In this document: in pieces, positions 1 to 9,112 of the stretch | Numbering within the stretch: the stretch's first letter is position 1 | Layout: each line of letters opens with the position of its first letter | From: Oscillatoriaceae cyanobacterium Prado104 | GTDB taxonomy: Bacteria; Cyanobacteriota; Cyanobacteriia; Cyanobacteriales; Microcoleaceae | Direction of reading: 5' to 3' | Assembly (NCBI GenBank): GCA_025454405.1 | Contig: JALOON010000017.1 | Location: 1-64,000, forward strand | Length of the DNA: 64,000 nt | Position numbers and translations under genes: made by a program | The notes under the pieces: generated by a model | Databases searched by the model: none | Told to the model about the DNA's origin: nothing | The model's input: only the letters and a program-made list of their open reading frames with translations

Positions 1-118
1 CGGCAGAGTACCCGCCCTACATAGCAACCGACTTTCTTCCCTGCGGTAACGGTTGCACTGACAATATCGCCAGTCTGAAACCAAGAGTGAATTTGCACTT
101 CGACCGAAAAATACTTCT
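1..118 (-). pseudogene. Partial protein, possibly RRXRR/HNH-endonuclease-type
   Basis: Read on the minus strand, bases 118 to 1 encode about 39 residues including WFQTGDIVSATVTAGKKVG and CYVGRVLC. This resembles, from memory, the C-terminal part of cyanobacterial RRXRR/HNH-type proteins. The C-terminus lies beyond the left edge. The frame stays open upstream to about base 215, but that stretch shares sequence with the patX leader and does not look coding, so this may be a decayed fragment. The call rests on one short motif. A homology search with the neighbouring sequence would decide it. Confidence 0.33.
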
Positions 119-207
119 CAAATATGCCGCAGCAGATCTGAAAAATTAGGTTTTTTGCAAAAGTCCCAAAATTGCGCGGCAATTTGTCCTGATGGATCGG
201 GGCAACT

Positions 208-243
208 CCGTATCAGGTAGTAGACACTGACACGGATACTACC
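208..243 (+). promoter_or_regulatory. Leader with potential H-type pseudoknot, patX copy 1
   Basis: Just before the ATG at 245 two stems interleave. CCGTATCAG (208-216) can pair with CTGACACGG (227-235) with one A-C mismatch. GGTAGTA (216-222), in the loop of that stem, is the exact complement of TACTACC (237-243), which ends one base before the start codon. I see no Shine-Dalgarno sequence here, so folding could control start-codon access. This is a structural inference. The same arrangement occurs in copy 2, though the two copies are paralogous and not independent. Confidence 0.4.
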
Positions 244-244
244 C

Positions 245-424
245 ATGTACAACTACACAGCAATTGCTTTACTGAGCCTGTTGGGCATTACCTTGAGTGC
301 CAGCGCTTCTAAAGCTTTTGAATCTCCAGTCCAACAGCTCGATGCTGCTACCGCTCAATATATGCTGTCGGCGCAAACTCAACAACGGGGAGATTGCACT
401 CCCGAAAGAGGCAGCGGCCGCTGA
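245..424 (+). CDS. patX: PatX-like HetR-inhibitor precursor, copy 1 (ends in RGSGR)
   Basis: A 59-residue protein with a signal-peptide-like N-terminus (hydrophobic IALLSLLGITLSAS, possible cleavage after SKA near residue 24) and a C-terminus of CTPERGSGR followed at once by TGA. RGSGR is the HetR-binding pentapeptide known from PatS and HetN. A secreted small protein ending in it, encoded next to hetR, fits the PatX family described across filamentous cyanobacteria. The expected role is a precursor processed into a short peptide that inhibits HetR in receiving cells. Relative to copy 2 it ends where copy 2 has AGA in place of TGA. The start is chosen because both copies share this ATG and leader. 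Too short for many gene callers. The family call rests on C-terminus, signal peptide and context, without an alignment. Confidence 0.82.
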   Translation: MYNYTAIALLSLLGITLSASASKAFESPVQQLDAATAQYMLSAQTQQRGDCTPERGSGR

Positions 425-643
425 AATTTTATGGATTCTAATGCTTACACTCACCCGCTACAAGCATTCTAATACTGCCGGACACCTGCTGTATTTTGCC
501 ATTGACTTGACTCGGGTGTTTGCCGAGCAATCGAACAGATTTTCTGGGATTCTAGTTTTTCAGATTTAATACCAGATTTACTTCTGGTTTACAGTTTTTA
601 GGAGATTCTTCGTAAGCAACTAATGTTAGCATATAAATCTTTA

Positions 644-687
644 ACCGCCATCTACCTAGAGATAGACTCTGGTAGGTGGCGGTTTTG
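644..687 (+). terminator. Rho-independent terminator-like hairpin after patX copy 1
   Basis: ACCGCCATCTACC (644-656) pairs with GGTAGGTGGCGGT (671-683) over 13 bp, including one G-U wobble, around a 14-base loop, followed by TTTTG. It would end a transcript of about 450 nt from the patX leader, so there is a long 3' untranslated stretch after the small ORF. Confidence 0.6.
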
Positions 688-824
688 TATGTTGCCGCCT
701 TCGAGCTAAACGACTATCCGAGCGACACCGCTGCAAATTGATTCGCTCGCAATACTTATTTACCTTTGACCTGTTAAAAGACCCTAAATTGCCTGGGAAT
801 TTGTCCCGATCTATCGGGGGAAGT

Positions 825-860
825 CCGTATCAGGTAGTAGATACTGACACGGATACTACC
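825..860 (+). promoter_or_regulatory. Leader with potential H-type pseudoknot, patX copy 2
   Basis: Same interleaved stems as copy 1: CCGTATCAG (825-833) with CTGACACGG (844-852), and GGTAGTA (833-839) with TACTACC (854-860), ending one base before ATG at 862. All paired positions are identical to copy 1 although flanking bases have diverged. This may reflect constraint or simply close paralogy. Confidence 0.35.
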
Positions 861-861
861 C

Positions 862-1089
862 ATGCAATACTACACAGCAATTGCTTTACTGAGCTTATTG
901 GGCATTACCTTGAGTGCCAGCCCTACCAAAGCTTCTGAATCTCCTGTGCAACAGCTCGATGTTGCTGCCGCTCAATACATGCTGTCGGCGCAAACTCAAC
1001 AACGGGGCGATCGCGCTCCCGAAAGAGGCAGCCGCCGCAGAGATTTTATGGACTCTAATGCTTGCACTCATATTTTACAAGAATTCTAA
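862..1089 (+). CDS. PatX-like paralogue, copy 2, pentapeptide lost
   Basis: A 75-residue paralogue of the upstream patX. The signal-peptide region (IALLSLLGITLSAS, cleavage near PTKA) and the central segment are nearly identical to copy 1. At the end ERGSGR-stop is replaced by ERGSRR, and the frame continues for 17 more residues to HILQEF. Two changes matter: glycine to arginine in the pentapeptide, and TGA to AGA at the former stop. If RGSGR is needed for HetR binding, this copy should be inactive or altered; it could also act as a decoy. It is 597 bp upstream of hetR. Confidence 0.65.
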   Translation: MQYYTAIALLSLLGITLSASPTKASESPVQQLDVAAAQYMLSAQTQQRGDRAPERGSRRRDFMDSNACTHILQEF

Positions 1090-1247
1090 TATTGCCGGAC
1101 GCTTGCTGCATTTGGCAGTTGACTTGACTCGGGCTGTTGGTCGAGCGATCGCACAGATTTTCTCGGCTAAGAAACAGCAACAAAATATCTACCCTCAGAT
1201 TTACGAAGATATTCTGGGATGAAATTAATGATACCATATAAACCTTG

Positions 1248-1293
1248 AACAGCCATCTACCCAGAGATAGACTCTGGCAGGTGGCGGTTTTGT
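1248..1293 (+). terminator. Weak terminator-like hairpin after patX copy 2
   Basis: Equivalent of the 644-687 hairpin. GCCATCTACC faces GGCAGGTGGCGGTT before TTTTG, but at least two pairs are now mismatched. It may leak, which would allow read-through toward hetR. Confidence 0.4.
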
Positions 1294-1541
1294 ATGTTAC
1301 CGCCTTGAGTTAAGCAACAATCCCGATCGGCACTGCTGAAAATTGGTCCGATCGCAATACTTATTTACCTTTGACCCCCCACAGGTAGGGTTGAATTTTC
1401 AACGCCTGCACTATAATAAACTTGCGATAATCAGCTCAAACGTGGGTAAACCCTGAGTGCGTAGGGTGCAGCAATCTACTTGAATTCGCCAACAAGAAGC
1501 ACTCCCACCGGTGCGATCGCCTCCACGCCAATACCCCATAG

Positions 1542-2597
<1,056 letters not shown>

Positions 2598-2604
2598 TTT
2601 CAGT

Positions 2605-2641
2605 TGAAGGAAGAAGGAAGAAGGAAGAAGGAAGAAGGAAG
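2605..2641. repeat. Heptamer simple-sequence array (GAAGGAA)
   Basis: About five tandem copies of the 7-mer GAAGGAA lie between the convergent hetR and DUF92 genes, followed near 2700 by repeated AAAATCT units. The same 7-mer (as TTCCTTC) recurs inside the gene at 31974-35237. Confidence 0.8.
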
Positions 2642-2749
2642 ACTCGATCGTTGACAGTTGGCGTTCGTGACTGTTAATAGTTGACAATCCTCAATCTTTA
2701 ATCTCCAATCCAAAATCTAAAATCTAAAATCCTTTGACAGACATCGACC

Positions 2750-3583
2750 TCAAGCTAAAAAAGCTTTCCAGACTGAGGCTAAAACAATTGCTGCGATCGC
2801 TCCGATGAGCGTGTTGAAAAAATTCACCACCTCATTAGTTAGCCACTCAAACTTTGATTGTACGGTAGCGCCAATTACGCTTTCAATATTGGTAGCAATA
2901 AAAGCTGCTATAACACAAAAAGCAATACCTGTCAAGTTTATCAAACCGACAGCCCGAGCTAAAAGTGCGATCGCGATCGAAGCTGCAACACCGGCCAGCG
3001 TACCTTCTAAACTTACAGCCCCTTCCGTACCCCGAGGTACCGATTGCAAGGTCGTAATCAAAAACGTCCGCTTGCCGTAAGCTTTACCGATTTCGCTGGA
3101 GGTAGTATCGGCAAGTTTCGTAGAGAAACTGGCAGCATAACCCAGCAATAACAGGGAAATAACATCTTGCGGGACGGGTAAAATGCCTGTCCCTTCGATT
3201 GTTTGGGCATTGTCTCCTAAAAGCGACAAAGCCAAAACTGCTAAAGCACAAAGAGTTCCAGTTAAAGCCGAACCCCAAACATTTTCCGGACCGCGGGCAC
3301 CGGAACGCTTTTCGGCAATACCTTCAGCTTCTTTTTGAGCTTTGCCGATGCTAGTAACTCCCGATCCGACGAGAAAGTAGAACATAACCACAGCATAGCC
3401 TTGCCATTCCAAACAGCCCCAGATGATGACACCCAGCAGCCAAGCGTGGAATAGTCCAGCCGGAGTAAGCAATTTTTTAGGAGCAAGGGCGGCGATCGCG
3501 AGTAAAACTGTATTAAGTGCGATCGCTACCGCCCAAGGATTCGACCAAGATAAATAATTAAATAAGAATTCCGAATTTTGCAT
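2750..3583 (-). CDS. DUF92 family membrane protein (VTE6-like)
   Basis: A 277-residue hydrophobic protein with about six to seven membrane segments. Family marks include TPAGLFHAWLLGVIIWG, FKLADTTSSEIGKAYGKR (seen as FSTKLADTTSSEIGKAYGK) and VPRGTEGAVSLEGTLAGV. These place it in DUF92 (TIGR00297), whose plant member VTE6 phosphorylates phytyl phosphate to recycle chlorophyll-derived phytol into tocopherol. A similar phytol-salvage role at the thylakoid or plasma membrane is plausible but inferred. It ends in a non-coding stretch convergent with hetR, and its start is only 14 bp from the divergent VOC gene at 3598, so promoters must overlap the neighbouring coding regions. Confidence 0.85.
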   Translation of the reverse strand: MQNSEFLFNYLSWSNPWAVAIALNTVLLAIAALAPKKLLTPAGLFHAWLLGVIIWGCLEWQGYAVVMFYFLVGSGVTSIGKAQKEAEGIAEKRSGARGPENVWGSALTGTLCALAVLALSLLGDNAQTIEGTGILPVPQDVISLLLLGYAASFSTKLADTTSSEIGKAYGKRTFLITTLQSVPRGTEGAVSLEGTLAGVAASIAIALLARAVGLINLTGIAFCVIAAFIATNIESVIGATVQSKFEWLTNEVVNFFNTLIGAIAAIVLASVWKAFLA

Positions 3584-3597
3584 AGCCTTTTCCTCTT

Positions 3598-4032
3598 ATG
3601 AACAGCCAAGTCTTATTTCATCTTGCCTTCCCCGTGACCGATATCGATCGAACCAAAGCATTTTATGTCGGCGGGCTCGGCTGCGAATTGGGTCGGGAAT
3701 CACCCAGTGCTCTTATTTTAAATCTCTGCGGCTATCAGATTGTCGCCCACGTCACCCGCGAACCTTTAACACCCCAGCAGGGCATCTATCCCAGACATTT
3801 CGGCTTAATTTTTATGTCAGAATCTGACTGGGAAGCGCTGTTAGAAAGGGCGCAGCAAAAACAGTTGAATTTCTATCAAGAAGCGAAACGGCGGTTTCCT
3901 GGTTTGCCGACAGAACACCGCACCTTTTTTCTAGAAGATCCGTTTGGCAATTTATTGGAGTTTAAATATTACTGCGACGCTGAAGCAATTTTCGGTTGCA
4001 GCGAATACGATCGAGTTGGAGATGCTGTTTAA
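3598..4032 (+). CDS. VOC-family protein (glyoxalase/dioxygenase fold)
   Basis: A 144-residue single-domain protein with the paired beta-alpha-beta-beta-beta modules of the vicinal oxygen chelate superfamily. Potential metal ligands are the histidine in FHLAFPVTDI, the histidine in YPRHFGLIF and the glutamate in FGNLLEFKYY near the C-terminus; EDPFGNLLEFK is the usual closing motif. Length is typical for a monomeric VOC unit acting as a dimer. The substrate cannot be told from sequence. It is divergent from the DUF92 gene with a 14 bp gap and stands alone, followed by a strong hairpin. Confidence 0.85.
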   Translation: MNSQVLFHLAFPVTDIDRTKAFYVGGLGCELGRESPSALILNLCGYQIVAHVTREPLTPQQGIYPRHFGLIFMSESDWEALLERAQQKQLNFYQEAKRRFPGLPTEHRTFFLEDPFGNLLEFKYYCDAEAIFGCSEYDRVGDAV

Positions 4033-4159
4033 TATCAAGTCCGCACGCTCGATCTGTCCAAATCGCGGTCAATCGACCGGACACAATATAATATCCATAT
4101 ATAACCCATTTGAGATATACTAGCCGATCTCCCGTGACGGGCGATTGGCTAGTAATAAG

Positions 4160-4193
4160 TTGGTGATTGAGAGGGTAGCCTCTCAATCACCAA
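4160..4193. terminator. Perfect 15-bp hairpin between convergent genes
   Basis: TTGGTGATTGAGAGG (4160-4174) and its exact complement (4179-4193) flank a GTAG loop. It lies between the ends of the convergent VOC gene and the glycosyltransferase gene. There is no clear T tract on either side, so it is either a bidirectional terminator or an mRNA 3'-end stabiliser. Confidence 0.5.
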
Positions 4194-4245
4194 CCTAATA
4201 AAACAAAGGTTAAGTTTAGAACTCAAAAGCCCAGCGACTTTAAAT

Positions 4246-5514
4246 TCACATTGATTCGTTCGCTTTAGAGTAAGGGGGATTACTTTTTGCCAAATCCTCC
4301 AAGCACTTAGCTAAAGTTTCTGCACTGCGGTGGTGGCTAAACTTGGCGATGATTTTTTTCCGAGATTCCTGACTCAGACTTAAAGCAAGCTGCTGATTCT
4401 GGAGGATGTTGGCGATCTCATCTGCCATTTCTTCTGGTTTTTCCGCTTTAACTAAGATAGCATCTACACCGTCATCTACTAGCTCAGAAGTTCCGCCTAC
4501 ATCAGTTACTACGACCGGCATTTCCATCGCCATTGCTTCCATCACAGCTACCGGAACTCCTTCATTCAAACTTGCTAAAGCAAAAATATGAGCTTCTTCA
4601 AGACCTTGACGAATTCGCTTTTCTGAAACAGCCCCCAGCAACTCTACACATTCAGACATCGATTTATCATGAATGATTTTTGCTAATTCCTGATGGTATC
4701 CGCTGCCTCCTTGTTCGTCCTCGCCTGCAATTTGCAACCGCAGATCGAATCCTCGCTTCCGGAGCAATTCAACAGTCTCAATTAAATATTTGTGTCCTTT
4801 CACTATGTTGAGGCGACCGCAAGAGAAAATCCTGCACGGAGTTCCTGGCTGCCAGGGTTGGTAAGGATGAAGACGTTTAATTTCATCAACATTAACTCCC
4901 ATAGGAGCAACAACTAATTGCTGGGGCAAAAAGTTAGCCAGTTTGTTTTTAACATCACCGAGTAGCAGTTGAGATATGACGATCGCAAAAGCAGCATTTT
5001 GCCACTTTTGTGGTTGATTTGGTCCGTACTGTTCTAAAGTGGGACCGTGCAGAGTCATGCTATAAGTACAGCCTGTAAGAATTGAGTTAAATAAGGCTAT
5101 ATTGGCTGAATTAGCACAGGAGTGAACGTGAATGTGCGACCAACCTTTTGTTTTTGTTAATTTGGCTAGTTTGCCAGCCGGAGCTAACATTGCTAAGAGT
5201 TTAACTTTTTGAGATAGGGAGGTATCTCTCGCTTTGGCAATAACTGCCAAACACCGCAACCAGGCAGCAGGTCCAGCTTTGAGCAATTCTACGAACGAAT
5301 CGATAAAATCTTTAGCTGTGAATGGAAATAGATAAACTGTATTTTTTCGAGCTTCTTCTGCCCATAGATGGGAAGAAACACCTTTGGAGGGAAGTTGAGT
5401 TGATACCAAATCTGTTGCAATGCCAAGTGTTGTTAGAACTTCCCGCTCTCGCCATAAGAAAATATGTGTTTGTCCCGGAAATTCTGACAAAAAGTATCCA
5501 ATTTTAGCTTTCAT
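4246..5514 (-). CDS. Family 4 glycosyltransferase (exopolysaccharide type)
   Basis: A 422-residue GT-B enzyme. The start KIGYFLSEFPGQTHIF is typical of cyanobacterial and colanic-acid-type GT4 enzymes. The donor-binding half has SCGRLNIVKGHKYLIE (about 230-245), GAVSEKRIRQGLEEAHIFAL, and the EX7E region NEGVPVAVMEAMAMEMPVVV with GGTSELVDDGVDAILV. It would move a nucleotide-activated sugar onto a lipid-linked or growing polysaccharide at the inner face of the plasma membrane. It is the last gene of the 4.2-7.0 kb minus-strand run, 64 bp after the gene at 5579. The exact sugar cannot be read from sequence. Confidence 0.88.
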   Translation of the reverse strand: MKAKIGYFLSEFPGQTHIFLWREREVLTTLGIATDLVSTQLPSKGVSSHLWAEEARKNTVYLFPFTAKDFIDSFVELLKAGPAAWLRCLAVIAKARDTSLSQKVKLLAMLAPAGKLAKLTKTKGWSHIHVHSCANSANIALFNSILTGCTYSMTLHGPTLEQYGPNQPQKWQNAAFAIVISQLLLGDVKNKLANFLPQQLVVAPMGVNVDEIKRLHPYQPWQPGTPCRIFSCGRLNIVKGHKYLIETVELLRKRGFDLRLQIAGEDEQGGSGYHQELAKIIHDKSMSECVELLGAVSEKRIRQGLEEAHIFALASLNEGVPVAVMEAMAMEMPVVVTDVGGTSELVDDGVDAILVKAEKPEEMADEIANILQNQQLALSLSQESRKKIIAKFSHHRSAETLAKCLEDLAKSNPPYSKANESM

Positions 5515-5578
5515 GCTGCGTCTATTCCTGACTAATTTATTGAGTCGATCGGGCTGTTTATTTGGTTTCGATGCCGAG

Positions 5579-6898
5579 CTATTTAGATAGAGCTAGTTTT
5601 TTGGCTTCGATTGTTTTATGATAAATTTCAACAATCTTTGCGCCCTTGCGATCCCATTCAAATTCTTTGGCTTTTTCGATCGACTTAGCAGACATCCTTT
5701 CCCGCAACTCATCGTCTTCGATCAAAATCTTGATTTTGTTGGCGAATTCTTGAGTGAGATACTCTCTAGAATTTGGCTCGATCCTAAAACCTGTTTCTTC
5801 AGTTACGTACTCCCCTATACCGCCGTTGTTGGGAACAATGCAAGGCAAGCCGCAAGCCATCGCTTCCATCACTACAGCGCCGCCAAACTCCCGGATCGAA
5901 GGGAAGCAAAAAATATCCGCCTGCCTGTAATATTCAACAGTTTCTTCTTGACCTACCCAACCGGCAAACTTGACTTTTTCTCCTAAATTTAGTTCCCGTA
6001 CTTGAGTTTCTAAAGAGTTTCTTTCTTGCCCGTCACCTACTATTGTTAAGCAGACTTTTTCTTTGAGATTAGGCTCTAACCTGCTAATTGCTTCGATGAG
6101 AATGTCGGCACATTTGTAGGGAACTAACCGACCGACAAACAGTAAATTTATGCGACTGCCCTTGCTAACTTTTTTGGTTTCTGTTAAAAAACTGCTGGCA
6201 ATGCCGTTTTCGTAAAACAGTTCTATTCGACTATCGGGAATAGCAAACATATCTTTGACCAAATTCAAAGTATATGTCGAACCTGCCAATATTTTATCGG
6301 CCTTTTTATAAGTTGCTGCGTAGTCCGGTAGTAACGCTCGACCGATGGCTCGGAAAAAGTTTAAGTAAGCGAATTCTTGTCTCGCTATTTCTTGAAACCC
6401 AGGGGGAAATGGAACGCCTCCATTTACAGGACCGATGGTTACTGGAGTGCGATCGCAAGCTTTAACAATTTTGAAGGGGTATCGCGGCTGTATGGGAGTT
6501 AGGGCGTGAACTACATCGTAATCTCCTCTCTTGATTGGCTCTTTGAAAGCTTCATACACTCTGCGATCGAATTCTGCGTAAACTGGATATCCTAAAACAT
6601 TAGCCAAAGGCCAGTTATTTTTGCCTTTCATTGTCAGGTTATACACTAGAGGAAAATATTTTTTTGTCAGGTCGCTTTCCCCTATATAAATAATGTTACT
6701 GTGTTCTTTGATGCGTGACAGTGACGCTTGATTTCTTTCGTGGGTTACCAGAGTTGCATCCACAAGCTTGCTGATTGCTTGGTAAAATTTGTAACCTACC
6801 AAAGGTACAGATGCTCCCTCGGGGTTGCACTGGTCTATAATTAGTAAAACTTTTAATTTTTTGTCGCTCTTTTTGTCGCTCTTTTTGTCGCTCATCAT
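5579..6898 (-). CDS. Family 4 glycosyltransferase
   Basis: A 439-residue GT-B glycosyltransferase. After a charged N-terminus it has KVLLIIDQCNPEGASVPLVG, then PVTIGPVNGGVPFPPGF, the donor-domain motif NLLFVGRLVPYKCADILIEA (about 245-265) and the EX7E region FCFPSIREFGGAVVMEAMAC followed by NNGGIGEYV. The N-terminus is odd: three identical 12-bp units encode SDKK three times, a small tandem expansion that may blur the true start (two adjacent ATGs at 6893-6898). It is probably co-transcribed with the gene at 4246. The C-terminal KAKEFEWDRKG region is normal for GT4. Acceptor and sugar unknown. Confidence 0.87.
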   Translation of the reverse strand: MMSDKKSDKKSDKKLKVLLIIDQCNPEGASVPLVGYKFYQAISKLVDATLVTHERNQASLSRIKEHSNIIYIGESDLTKKYFPLVYNLTMKGKNNWPLANVLGYPVYAEFDRRVYEAFKEPIKRGDYDVVHALTPIQPRYPFKIVKACDRTPVTIGPVNGGVPFPPGFQEIARQEFAYLNFFRAIGRALLPDYAATYKKADKILAGSTYTLNLVKDMFAIPDSRIELFYENGIASSFLTETKKVSKGSRINLLFVGRLVPYKCADILIEAISRLEPNLKEKVCLTIVGDGQERNSLETQVRELNLGEKVKFAGWVGQEETVEYYRQADIFCFPSIREFGGAVVMEAMACGLPCIVPNNGGIGEYVTEETGFRIEPNSREYLTQEFANKIKILIEDDELRERMSAKSIEKAKEFEWDRKGAKIVEIYHKTIEAKKLALSK

Positions 6899-7028
6899 TG
6901 TTTTATATTAGGTATGTGCCAGCAGCATCCCTGCTGCTGGCAATGACATCAGAAAAAAGCAAGTTATGCCGATATTAGCTCATTTACTCAGGAAAGTTAG
7001 CATTTATTCAGGAAAGTTGGCACTTATT

Positions 7029-8039
7029 CTAACCTGCCGAGTTGATGGGATTTGAAGTCTTGTATTCGATCAAATTGCTGCGCTGTCCCAGCAAGCGGCG
7101 TTGGTGAAACAAAAGTTGACCCTGCATTTGAGGAAATCTACCCAGCACGCAAGATCCGGCGTAAAGTACGGCATCCTTTGCAGTTAAATTCCGCTGCTGC
7201 ATCCGGCGGTAGATGCGGTAAGTTAGGATCGGGTAGCCGATCGACAACCACAGACTCCACCCGCCCGTGAACCAGGCTGCCGACAATGCTAGCACCGGCA
7301 AAACGCATCCCCAAAACCAGATGCTGAGGGTGTCTTTCACCCAGTGGCGCTCCGGGCTGTTTCCGTGCAGCCACGAACCCTCAGCATAAGCGTGACCGGC
7401 TCTTTGAGAACGCTTCCACCACTGGTCAAAGCGAGTCATTTGGGCATCGTGCAGGGTCATTTCTGCGTCTAAGCGCTCGATTTTCCAACCCTGTTGGCGC
7501 AGCCTCACGCAGAGTTCCGGTTCTTCGCCGGCAATTAGTGCCTGGTTGAAACCGCCTACTTGCTCGAAGGCTGCTGCGCGCATCATGGAGTCGCCACCGC
7601 AGGCTGTGGCTTCGCCGATGGGGGTATCCCACTCGATGTCGCAAAGTCGGTTGTATGGTGTGGCATTGGGGTAGCGCTCGCGGCGGCGCCCGCAGGCTAC
7701 GGCTAATTCAGGTTTGGCTGCGAGTGTTTGCTGGGCGATTTCCAGCCAACCATCAACTATTTCGCAGTCTCCGTCTGTGAATTGGACAAATTCGATGTCC
7801 GGTGCTAGTTGCTGCAGGCGGGCAAATCCTGCATTTCTAGCACGTGCTGCGGTAAAGGGTGTAGAGAGGTCGAGTTCAACTGTATCTGCTCCGAGCGATC
7901 GGGCTAATTCCAAACTGCCGTCTGTTGAGCCAGAATCAACATAAACAACTAAAGCTGTTTTTCCGATCGCCGATTGCAAGCACTGACGCAATCGGTCGCC
8001 TTCATTCCGTCCGATCGCAACTAATCCAATTTTGTTCAA
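7029..8039 (-). CDS. Family 2 glycosyltransferase with C-terminal membrane segments
   Basis: A 336-residue GT-A enzyme. It has the nucleotide-sugar motif KIGLVAIGRNEGDRLRQCL, the VVYVDSGSTDGSLELARSLG segment, and a DGDCE sequence in place of the usual DXD (FVQFTDGDCEIVDGWL, about residues 90-105). CGGDSMMRAAAFEQVGGFN and EEPELCVRLRQQGW match the GT2 acceptor and ED motifs. Two membrane segments near residues 245-285 suggest plasma-membrane anchoring. It resembles the GT2 enzymes of hormogonium or exopolysaccharide loci, but I cannot assign it to a named one. A transposase remnant lies just upstream. Confidence 0.87.
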   Translation of the reverse strand: MNKIGLVAIGRNEGDRLRQCLQSAIGKTALVVYVDSGSTDGSLELARSLGADTVELDLSTPFTAARARNAGFARLQQLAPDIEFVQFTDGDCEIVDGWLEIAQQTLAAKPELAVACGRRRERYPNATPYNRLCDIEWDTPIGEATACGGDSMMRAAAFEQVGGFNQALIAGEEPELCVRLRQQGWKIERLDAEMTLHDAQMTRFDQWWKRSQRAGHAYAEGSWLHGNSPERHWVKDTLSIWFWGCVLPVLALSAAWFTGGWSLWLSIGYPILTYRIYRRMQQRNLTAKDAVLYAGSCVLGRFPQMQGQLLFHQRRLLGQRSNLIEYKTSNPINSAG

Positions 8040-8085
8040 AGCTTACCGATACCTTTTTGCTAACGTTTGCTAACAAACACATAAG

Positions 8086-8250
8086 TTAAACCGCTAAATA
8101 ACTGTTTAACCAAGGCGTATCAACCAATGCGCGAAGGAAAATACCTCGTGCACCATTTAAATCCCGATTCATCGTTCTACCGTCGCTGGACTTGATGACT
8201 TTTGCACCTCTAAGATTCGACTTGCAAGCTGTTCTGTTTATATTTTACTA
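8086..8250 (-). pseudogene. TnpB C-terminal remnant (IS200/IS605-type)
   Basis: Minus-strand bases from about 8250 down to the stop at 8086-8088 encode TACKSNLRGAKVI, NRDLNGARGIFLRALVDTPW and LNSYLAV. This matches the end of IS200/IS605-family TnpB proteins, where DRDxNGARG carries the last catalytic aspartate of the RuvC domain. An in-frame stop occurs a few codons further upstream and no start is present. Only the C-terminus of a dead gene remains. A second TnpB piece lies at 11040-11160 on the same strand. Confidence 0.75.
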
Positions 8251-8277
8251 ACTGTTGAAGTAACTTTACAAGATCTT

Positions 8278-8319
8278 CATACAATTACTAAGTCCCTCCA
8301 TACAATTACTAAGTCCCTC
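8278..8319. repeat. Two tandem 21-bp repeats
   Basis: The 21-base unit starting CATACAATTACTAAG and ending CCCTC occurs at 8278-8298 and again at 8299-8319 without a gap or mismatch. It sits between the TnpB remnant and the acetyltransferase gene and has no evident function. Confidence 0.85.
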
Positions 8320-8434
8320 CTGGCTATGCTTGCCAATTTAGTGAAACTGCCATCTGAAAACGGGTTCCAGGAAAGTTAAGTGCCTGCCCGAATACCGCGA
8401 GCTACAAATTTGCGGGTTAAGTTCGACATTACCT

Positions 8435-8473
8435 GCTATCTACCCCATTGAACGGGCAATGGAGATAGATAGC
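8435..8473. terminator. Long imperfect hairpin after the acetyltransferase gene
   Basis: GCTATCTACCCCATTG (8435-8450) faces CAATGGAGATAGATAGC (8457-8473) around AACGGG, with a small internal mismatch. It lies about 50 bp past the end of the minus-strand gene at 8525. There is no T tract, so it is a possible terminator or an unrelated palindrome. Confidence 0.4.
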
Positions 8474-8524
8474 AATGCGATCGGGCGTCTTGAGTATACT
8501 CAGATTTTCAATAAGCTGTGTTTT

Positions 8525-9112
8525 CTAGTTGTGGGTAACATTTTGACCGATCTCTAAATTATTCTGCGATTTGTTATCCAGTGAATTTTGATGCCCCCGA
8601 TTTTTTTCGATGATTCTTGCTGGTATTCCCACCGCTGTTGCTCCCGGTGGTACGTCACAAATAACTACAGCATTGGCACCAATTGCAGCATGATCGCCGA
8701 TCGTTACCGATCGAATAATTTTTGCTCCGGCACCGATATCTACATGACCTCCAATTTTGACACCGCTGACAATTGTTACCTGTTGAAAAATCATGCAGTT
8801 CGGACCGATATGTACATCGGGATGAAGAATCACGCCATTAGGATGGGGCAGCATTAAGCCACCTTCTATGTTCTCACAGTTTAAGGGAAGTTCTGCTCCG
8901 GTTACAATGCTCCAGAATCGATGGTAGCCTGCATTCAGCCGGCAGAACAAATACCCAAGAATTCCTTTTCTCTGCCGCCATTTTTGATAATTGCGCAGGC
9001 ATTTTATTAGTTGGTGACTTGGTTGCCACCACCCGCTGAGTTGTTCGCGACTCCAGTCGGGAACCGTAGCCGAAACGATTGGTGGGGTGCTTGATTCAAC
9101 TATTTGTGCCAT
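8525..9112 (-). CDS. Serine-acetyltransferase-like hexapeptide-repeat protein
   Basis: A 195-residue left-handed beta-helix acyltransferase. Repeats run from about residue 85 to 170: GLMLPHPNGVILHPDVHIGP, VTIVSGVKIGGHVDIGAGAK, VTIGDHAAIGANAVV, then DVPPGATAVGIPARII, the closing motif of the SerA/CysE and WcaB group. It would transfer an acetyl group from acetyl-CoA. Gene context (four glycosyltransferases, two more acyltransferases) suggests decoration of a polysaccharide rather than cysteine synthesis. There is an A tract (bases 9113-9119) immediately before the start codon. Alternative: a true serine acetyltransferase. Confidence 0.82.
   Translation of the reverse strand: MAQIVESSTPPIVSATVPDWSREQLSGWWQPSHQLIKCLRNYQKWRQRKGILGYLFCRLNAGYHRFWSIVTGAELPLNCENIEGGLMLPHPNGVILHPDVHIGPNCMIFQQVTIVSGVKIGGHVDIGAGAKIIRSVTIGDHAAIGANAVVICDVPPGATAVGIPARIIEKNRGHQNSLDNKSQNNLEIGQNVTHN

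Larger units (their letters stand above)
150..1375 (+). repeat. Tandem duplication of a ~615 bp patX unit
   Basis: Two units of about 615 bp lie head to tail (about 150-745 and 765-1375). Each has the same leader, a small ORF starting at 245 and 862, and a terminator-like hairpin at the same relative place. The string CGCAATACTTATTTACC occurs at the start of unit 2 (near 747) and again near 1352, where similarity stops, as expected at a duplication junction. The copies have diverged by many substitutions, so the event is not very recent. The unit lies directly upstream of hetR in the same orientation. Confidence 0.85.

Noticed and set aside
8278-8319. Possible start of a CRISPR array (two 21-bp repeats)
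   Set aside because: The two copies are directly adjacent with no spacer, and there are no further copies or cas genes.
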